From the NCBI GenBank assembly GCA_015067635.1, contig SVMA01000008.1:1-55578 (forward strand): DNA of 55,578 nucleotides, in the 5' to 3' direction. The position numbers and the translations under genes are program-made. This document shows, one piece after another, positions 50,831-55,578 of this stretch. A model generated the notes under the pieces. The model was given only the letters and a program-made list of their open reading frames with translations. It was not told where the DNA came from and did not search any database. Each line of letters opens with the position of its first letter. Within the stretch, counting starts at the first letter, position 1. The stretch comes from Oscillospiraceae bacterium (lineage in GTDB: Bacteria; Bacillota; Clostridia; Oscillospirales; Oscillospiraceae).

Positions 50831-52672
50831 TTATTCCACGGTAACGGATTTTGCCAGATTCCGGGGTTTATCCACATCACAGCCCCGATTCAGTGCTACA
50901 TAATAGGAAAACAGCTGCAACGGAATCAAACTCAGGCTCGGCTGCAAGACCGGCAGGATTCTGGGAATCGTCAAAATTCCGTCCCCCTGCTTTTGCGCCT
51001 CCTGCGCCATGTCCTCCAGCGTTACACACAGCACGTCTGCTCCCCGTGCCTTTACTTCCCGGATATTCGCCATTGTCTTATCAAACAACGGCTCTACCGT
51101 TGCCAACGCCACCACCAACGTGCCGTTTTCAATCAGGGAAATCGGTCCGTGCTTCAGCTCCCCTGCAGGATAGGCTTCACTGTGGAGATACGCTACCTCC
51201 TTCAGCTTCAGACTGCCCTCCAGACAAATCGCACTGTCCACATTCCGTCCGATATAAAAGGCATCATGATGCCCGTAATACCGGCTGGCATAATACTGCA
51301 CAGCTTCCACCTTTTCCGCCGTCAGCACCTTTTCTGCCTCCCCGGGAAGCTGCTCCAGCCCCGTCACCCAGGCACGATAGGTCTCCTCGTCCATGGTTTT
51401 CAGCTGACGTGCCATATAGGCCGCTAACAAATACACCACCGCCAACTGAGTGGAAAATGCCTTGGTCGTCGCCACCGCAATTTCCGGACCTGCCCAGGTA
51501 TATATGGTTTGATCCGCCGTTTTGGCAATGGCAGAACCCACCACATTTACAATCGCCAGAGTCTTTGCTCCCAGGCGCTTTGCCTCACGCAGGGCCGCCA
51601 GCGTATCTGCCGTTTCTCCGGACTGGCTGATGATAATCACCAAGTTCCGTTCATCGATCACCGGCTCGGCATAACGGAATTCCGAAGCCATTACCGCTTC
51701 CGTGGGGATACGGCAGGTCTTTTCGATAATGTACTTTGCCAGCACGGAGACATAATAGGCAGAGCCGCAGGCAACCAAGTATATCTTTCGCACATCCTGC
51801 AGGTACTGCGCTGACAGATCAATGCCATCCAGCACGATCTCTCCCTTTTGAATCCGCGGACTAATGGTATCCCGCAACGCCTTGGGCTGCTCAAAAATCT
51901 CCTTCAGCATGAAGTGATCGTATCCACCCCGTTCCGCGGCATCCAGTTCCCAGGTGATCTGCTCCCGTTTCTTTTCAACAGGGTCGCCGTTTCCGTCAAA
52001 AAAGCGGACACTGGAAGCATTGAAGATCACCATCTCTCCCTCTTCCAAATAGGAGACCAGCTGGGTATGCTTCAAAATCGCAGGGACATCGGAAGCAATG
52101 AAATTTTCTCCCTCTCCATAGCCGAAAATCAGAGGAGAATCCTTTTTCACCGCAATAATAGTATCCGGAAGATCCTCGCAAAGGATGCCCAAAGCATAGC
52201 TTCCTTCAATCCGTGACACGGCCTTACGCACTGCCGTTACAAAGTTTCCTGTCTTTTCATAGTAGTATCCCACCAGATTCGCCACGACCTCGGTATCCGT
52301 CTCCGAACGGAATTGGATTCCCTTTGCGATCAGCTGCGTGCGAAGCTTTGCCTCGTTTTCAATAATGCCGTTGTGAACCACCGCGATTTTTCCGCTGTCT
52401 GACAGGTGGGGATGGCTGTTCACATCCGAAGGTGCGCCGTGGGTAGCCCAACGGGTATGCCCGATTCCGATGATCCCCTTGACGGCATTGCCGTTTTCCG
52501 TTTGGTCGCACAGGACCTGCAACCTTCCCTTCGCCTTTGCAATCTGCAGTGACTTTTCTCCGTGAATACAAATTCCTGCGGAGTCATAGCCCCGGTATTC
52601 CAATTTCGAAAGTCCCTCCAGCAAAATCGGCGCCGCCTGGCGCTTTCCTGCATAACCAACAATTCCACACAT
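50831..52672 (-). CDS. glmS: Glutamine-fructose-6-phosphate aminotransferase
   Basis: A 613-residue enzyme that makes glucosamine-6-phosphate for cell-wall synthesis. Cys1 of MCGIVGYAG is the glutaminase nucleophile after Met removal; GIGHTRWATHG and NGIIEN follow; two SIS domains carry CGSAYY, SQSGETADTLAAL and the C-terminal DKPRNLAKSVTVE. ATG 52672 follows TAGGAGG; the longer frame upstream begins before the site. The leader lacks a glmS ribozyme and shows only a hairpin (GCGGCTTGCC/GGGCAGGCCGC) and a possible promoter. Confidence 0.96.
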   Translation of the reverse strand: MCGIVGYAGKRQAAPILLEGLSKLEYRGYDSAGICIHGEKSLQIAKAKGRLQVLCDQTENGNAVKGIIGIGHTRWATHGAPSDVNSHPHLSDSGKIAVVHNGIIENEAKLRTQLIAKGIQFRSETDTEVVANLVGYYYEKTGNFVTAVRKAVSRIEGSYALGILCEDLPDTIIAVKKDSPLIFGYGEGENFIASDVPAILKHTQLVSYLEEGEMVIFNASSVRFFDGNGDPVEKKREQITWELDAAERGGYDHFMLKEIFEQPKALRDTISPRIQKGEIVLDGIDLSAQYLQDVRKIYLVACGSAYYVSVLAKYIIEKTCRIPTEAVMASEFRYAEPVIDERNLVIIISQSGETADTLAALREAKRLGAKTLAIVNVVGSAIAKTADQTIYTWAGPEIAVATTKAFSTQLAVVYLLAAYMARQLKTMDEETYRAWVTGLEQLPGEAEKVLTAEKVEAVQYYASRYYGHHDAFYIGRNVDSAICLEGSLKLKEVAYLHSEAYPAGELKHGPISLIENGTLVVALATVEPLFDKTMANIREVKARGADVLCVTLEDMAQEAQKQGDGILTIPRILPVLQPSLSLIPLQLFSYYVALNRGCDVDKPRNLAKSVTVE

Positions 52673-52731
52673 GATGTTTCCTCCTAAATAAATTGCGGCC
52701 TGCCCAAGTGGCAAGCCGCACCGGTAATGAT

Positions 52732-52760
52732 ATAGTACATCATTTATGTGTATATTTCAA
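52732..52760 (-). promoter_or_regulatory. Promoter of glmS
   Basis: On the minus strand TTGAAA (52760-52755), 17 bases, TACTAT (52737-52732). Confidence 0.5.
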
Positions 52761-52795
52761 CTATTATTTTGCATTTTTCAATTATTTTATGTTTT

Positions 52796-53683
52796 TCATA
52801 AAAAACTGGGGTTCTTTTCCGGAAGCTTTTCAAAGTTCTCCAAATCGGACATCGTTATTGCGGACGCACCCTTTTGCTCCAGCTGTACCGCCGCCGCACT
52901 GCCATCCTGAAAGCAAAACACCGGACTGTAATGCAGCTTGAGATTTCGCACCGTGCCACTCCATGTACCGCCCACACCCAGACCGCACTGCGCCACGAAG
53001 GTACATTCTCCCAAAGCATGAATCACCTGATTGCGGCTCAGCGCACGAACAGAAGAGAAAGGCAAATCAAAGCCCTCCTGGCTTAGGTACAGAACATTTT
53101 GGTGTTTTCTCTGCTTATTCAGCTCATCCGCAATCACGCTGATGATCTGCCCACCTGAATCCAGGCAGGCTTTTTGCGCAATGCGGTCTGCACCCCGGGC
53201 ATTGCCTGATACCAGCACATAGCCCTGTCTTGCCGCTTCTCTTCCGACGCGGGCCGCAAAGGCCGCATTCTCCGGGGCAATATCCCGACTTCCCACCAGT
53301 GCAATCTTCGGCTTCTGTAACAGAGATACCTCTCCTTTGGCCCACAGCGCCCCCGGACTGTCCAGACCCAGACGCTTTCGCAAATTTACGGGGTATCCTT
53401 CGCTGACACGGGTAACGGGTACACACTCCGCCTGTTTTCCCCGGTTCAGGTAGTAATGCAGCAGCGGTCTATCCGCCAGCAGGGAAAGGATTCTGTCTGC
53501 CATTTCCGGACCGTAGCCCAGAGCAGTCAAATCTGCGGCAGTCAGTTCCCGTTCCGTCACAGGTCTTTCCATGGCAGAAGCCCGCAAAGCCAAGGTGCGC
53601 ATCTGCGCCATGGTTAAAGGTTTCCGCATTGGGTCTCCCAGGGTTCCGGTCAGCAGGAGAAACCCTTCCTCCCGAGCCGTCAA
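52796..53683 (-). CDS. Divergent DprA/Smf-like protein
   Basis: A 295-residue protein with an N-terminal helix-rich region and a Rossmann-like DprA core: PKIALVGSRDIAPENAAFAARVG and VSGNARGADRIAQKACLDSGG. The usual SGLARGID, RNRIIxGLS and SGSLITA blocks are altered (SGNARGADRIA, SRNQVIHALG, GVGGTWSGTVRN), so it is a distant relative. DprA loads RecA on incoming single-stranded DNA. TTG 53683 overlaps the helicase stop (TTGA) and has GGAGG 8 bases upstream, so it is translated with the helicase. No C-terminal winged helix is seen. Confidence 0.78.
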   Translation of the reverse strand: MTAREEGFLLLTGTLGDPMRKPLTMAQMRTLALRASAMERPVTERELTAADLTALGYGPEMADRILSLLADRPLLHYYLNRGKQAECVPVTRVSEGYPVNLRKRLGLDSPGALWAKGEVSLLQKPKIALVGSRDIAPENAAFAARVGREAARQGYVLVSGNARGADRIAQKACLDSGGQIISVIADELNKQRKHQNVLYLSQEGFDLPFSSVRALSRNQVIHALGECTFVAQCGLGVGGTWSGTVRNLKLHYSPVFCFQDGSAAAVQLEQKGASAITMSDLENFEKLPEKNPSFL

Positions 53684-54870
53684 CGGAAACGCCTCCGAGG
53701 CTTTGGCGGTGTAGGTGCCGCCACTTCCTCTGTCAAGGTTCCATCCGCCTGCAAAACCATGGGCTGGATCACATAGCCGGAGAATTTTGCAATCTCATCC
53801 AGCTTTGCCTTTTCCGGGAAGTTGCCTATCATAGAATATGCACTTCCCTTCCGTCTTGCTCTGCCGGTTCTGCCAATGCGATGGATGTAATACTCATTTT
53901 CTTCGGGAATATCATAATTGATGACACATTCCACATCGTCCACGTCAATGCCTCTGGATACCACGTCTGTGGCAATCATCACAGACAGCTTGCCGGCGCG
54001 ATAGCGCTGCATGGTCTTTTCCCGCAGGCTCTGCCGGATATCGCCGTGGATGCACTCGCAATCCAATCCCGCACGCTGGAAATCATCGCACAGGCGCTGG
54101 CACATGTGCTTGGTATTGCAGAAGATCATCACCCGTTCAAAACCCTGGGTGCGAATCAGCCGTAAAGTCGTCTCCGCTTTTTCCAGCGGTGTCACCGTCA
54201 GGCTGTACTGGTCAATGTCAGGCTTGTCCTGTTGCTTGGGCTCGACGGTAATCTCCACTTCATCCCGCTGATACATCCAGGAAACCGTCATGACCTCCTG
54301 GGAAATGGTAGCAGAAAACAGTCCCAGATTTTTCCGATTCTTCACTTTTTCAATGATTCTGGTTACATCCTTGAAAAAGCCCATGTCCAGCATCCGGTCT
54401 GCCTCGTCCAGCACCACGGTTTGGATTTTGTCCAACCGGATCGTCTTACGGTTATAATGATCCATCAGACGGCCGGGTGTGGCTACCACGATTTGCGGTT
54501 TTTTCTCCATCTGTTGGATCTGTCCGCCGATACCGGCTCCGCCGTAAAGCACAGCCACACGAATGCCCTGATAATATGCCAGCAACCCCCGCAATTCGTC
54601 TCCGATCTGGATGGCCAACTCTCTGGTGGGTGCCAAAATGAGACCCTGCACGTCGGTACATTGGGCATCGATGTGTTCAATCATGGGAATGCCAAAGGCG
54701 AAGGTCTTTCCTGTGCCCGTGGGTGCCTTAGCAATTACGTCCCGCCATTGCAGAAAATGTGGAATTGCTTCCACCTGAATGGTGGTAGGATAGCCGTAGC
54801 CCTTTTTTTCCAAGGCTTTCAGCATGGACTGGGAAAGTCCCAAGTCCGCAAAGGTCATATTTTCGTTCAT
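53680..54870 (-). CDS. DEAD-box RNA helicase
   Basis: A 396-residue ATP-dependent RNA helicase. Q motif near TFADLGLSQSMLKALEKKGYGYPTTIQ, Walker A APTGTGKT, PTRELA, TPGRL, DEAD in VVLDEADRMLDMGF, SAT, and the C-terminal domain with DVVSRGIDVDDV and HRIGRTGRA. A short basic tail (KPRRRFR) may bind RNA. It resembles CshA/DeaD types used in RNA decay or ribosome assembly. Start ATG 54870; promoter at 54901-54929. Confidence 0.95.
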   Translation of the reverse strand: MNENMTFADLGLSQSMLKALEKKGYGYPTTIQVEAIPHFLQWRDVIAKAPTGTGKTFAFGIPMIEHIDAQCTDVQGLILAPTRELAIQIGDELRGLLAYYQGIRVAVLYGGAGIGGQIQQMEKKPQIVVATPGRLMDHYNRKTIRLDKIQTVVLDEADRMLDMGFFKDVTRIIEKVKNRKNLGLFSATISQEVMTVSWMYQRDEVEITVEPKQQDKPDIDQYSLTVTPLEKAETTLRLIRTQGFERVMIFCNTKHMCQRLCDDFQRAGLDCECIHGDIRQSLREKTMQRYRAGKLSVMIATDVVSRGIDVDDVECVINYDIPEENEYYIHRIGRTGRARRKGSAYSMIGNFPEKAKLDEIAKFSGYVIQPMVLQADGTLTEEVAAPTPPKPRRRFR

Positions 54871-54900
54871 GTGTGTTCGTCCTTTTTCTGATTTTTTCTT

Positions 54901-54929
54901 ATTATATCAGTTTTTTATTGGATATGCAA
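54901..54929 (-). promoter_or_regulatory. Promoter of the DEAD-dprA operon
   Basis: On the minus strand TTGCAT (54929-54924), 17 bases, TATAAT (54906-54901). Confidence 0.75.
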
Positions 54930-54936
54930 CGGCAAG

Positions 54937-54961
54937 AAAAAGAGGCGTGTTTCCACGCCTC
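54937..54961 (-). terminator. Terminator of spoVT
   Basis: GAGGCGTG (54942-54949) pairs with CACGCCTC (54954-54961), loop TTTC, and on the minus strand it is followed by TTTTTCTT. It overlaps the first bases of the spoVT stop codon. Confidence 0.85.
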
Positions 54962-55484
54962 AGTTCTCCATCTGACTTCCCAGAAAGTTTGCCGCGATCT
55001 GCGCCAGCTTCTGATCGGACTCGGACAGAGGGTCATCCTGCTCCCCCAAAAGGAGCATCACACAGCCCATCAAATCCCCCTGGCACAAAATCGGTGAAGC
55101 CACACCAAGATGGTATTTGTCCACGCCGTCCGTCACCCGTACCGGTGCATCCCCCGGGGAAAAACGGTAGTGCTTTCGCTCCTCCATGATCCGTTCCAAA
55201 TCCTCGGAATTCGGCTTGTCCATCAAATCCCGCTTGGGAACACCGGACAGCGCAATGATGGCATCCCTGTCGGCAACAGCCGCCATGTGTCCGGTTCCGG
55301 AGCCGATGGCGTCACACATTTGCGCCGCAAATTCCTGCAAATCTCCCATGGGAGAGTATTTGCGAAAAATCACGCCCCCATCCTTTTCCGTGTAGATCTC
55401 CAACGGATCGCCCTCGCGGATGCGCAGCGTTCTTCTGATTTCCTTGGGAATCACAATACGACCAAGGTCGTCTCCACGTGTCAA
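54960..55484 (-). CDS. spoVT: Stage V sporulation protein T (AbrB-like)
   Basis: A forespore transcription regulator of about 174 residues. DDLGRIVIPKEIRRTLRIREGDPLEIYT is the AbrB-type swapped-hairpin DNA-binding domain; the remainder is a GAF-like domain (GHMAAVADRDAIIALSGVPKRDLMDK). It works with SigG. Relatives begin MKATGIVRRIDDLGR; here the in-frame residues before DDLGR read LGEYLTRG, so the first strand is altered and the start (TTG 55484 or an upstream codon) is uncertain. The gene's upstream region is cut by the window end at 55578. Confidence 0.87.
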   Translation of the reverse strand: MTRGDDLGRIVIPKEIRRTLRIREGDPLEIYTEKDGGVIFRKYSPMGDLQEFAAQMCDAIGSGTGHMAAVADRDAIIALSGVPKRDLMDKPNSEDLERIMEERKHYRFSPGDAPVRVTDGVDKYHLGVASPILCQGDLMGCVMLLLGEQDDPLSESDQKLAQIAANFLGSQMEN

Positions 55485-55578
55485 GTATTCACCAAGAGTT
55501 TTAAAAATCCTTTATTTTACAGGGTTTTTGGGGCTTTTTGACTTTTTCGAAAAAGGTATAGAATGAGGTATAAAAACA

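Noticed and set aside
52673..52795. glmS ribozyme upstream of glmS
   Set aside because: The 123-base leader is too short and shows none of the conserved ribozyme core; only one hairpin and a promoter candidate are present.
1..55578. CRISPR array, prophage, insertion sequence or integrative element
   Set aside because: No regularly spaced direct repeats, no transposase, integrase, capsid or relaxase reading frame could be recognised; only small non-coding repeats were seen.

Overview
The window looks like a chromosomal segment of a spore-forming, anaerobic, low-to-mid GC Firmicute, most likely a member of the Oscillospirales (Clostridia). The reasons are the sporulation genes sigG, spoVT and a spoVB-like flippase, the radical-SAM HemZ in place of an oxygen-dependent enzyme, the GlpA/GlpB/DUF1667 type of glycerol-3-phosphate dehydrogenase, ECF S components that would have to share an energizing module encoded elsewhere, Firmicute-type riboswitches and leaders, and canonical AGGAGG ribosome sites with frequent TTG/GTG starts. 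I see no phage, transposase, plasmid or CRISPR gene. This is core genome with small intergenic repeat elements.

Layout. 1-1000: a tRNA 3'-end-like fragment, terminator-like hairpins and sigG. 1000-1600: an AT-rich non-coding stretch with three DnaA-box-like 9-mers. 1600-6150 (+): rpsT, a GH13 amylase, a tiny Cys-rich protein and recG. 6200-7954 (-): a membrane-anchored M23-like peptidase. 8250-11850 (+): gpmI, then an Asp23-family gene and a YloV/FakA-like gene. 11890-14500 (-): a GntR(YtrA)-ABC transporter operon behind a palindromic operator. 14700-16780 (+): a zinc-dependent phospholipase-like protein and a UMF1-type MFS transporter. 16800-18025 (-): a cobalamin riboswitch followed by DUF4430 and an ECF S component. 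18100-20420 (-): a J-domain protein, DUF5685 and YihY. 20500-31100 (-): hup-rqcP and a long recJ-relA-dtd-MBL-hemZ-amidohydrolase-spoVB-like series. 31150-38500: a YtvI-like permease, an ACT protein, a short aspartokinase, infC-rpmI-rplT with an attenuator leader, an RluA-type synthase, a repeat block, and an AlaX/DUF2284/LMW-PTP operon. 38700-47650: a lipoprotein, DUF1576, folD, fchA, the glpP-glycerol-3-phosphate dehydrogenase operon, and a CooT/His-rich metal pair. 47700-50790: folT-folC under a THF riboswitch and thiT under a TPP riboswitch. 50830-55500 (-): glmS, a DprA-like gene, a DEAD-box helicase and spoVT.

How the genes work together. Vitamin supply is the strongest theme: three separate riboswitches (cobalamin, tetrahydrofolate, TPP) each sit before a solitary ECF S component, and none of the ATPase or T subunits is in the window. 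One-carbon metabolism is represented by a FolD lacking the usual cyclohydrolase lysine next to a dedicated cyclohydrolase, FchA. Glycerol-3-phosphate oxidation is tied to a GlpP antiterminator and an attenuator placed directly before the dehydrogenase operon. Translation and stringent control (rpsT, infC operon, dtd, AlaX, rqcP, relA) make up much of the rest.

The observations I would look at first are: the amidohydrolase that has lost several metal and catalytic residues yet stays intact; the cobalamin-riboswitch-controlled DUF4430 plus S component pair; the mutually exclusive pairing visible in the infC leader together with an AUC start; the FolD lysine loss paired with FchA; the histidine-rich plus CooT metal operon; and the DnaA-box triplet upstream of sigG. 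I did not find an obviously new multi-gene system. The novelty here is at the level of pseudoenzymes, uncharacterised partners and regulatory layouts.
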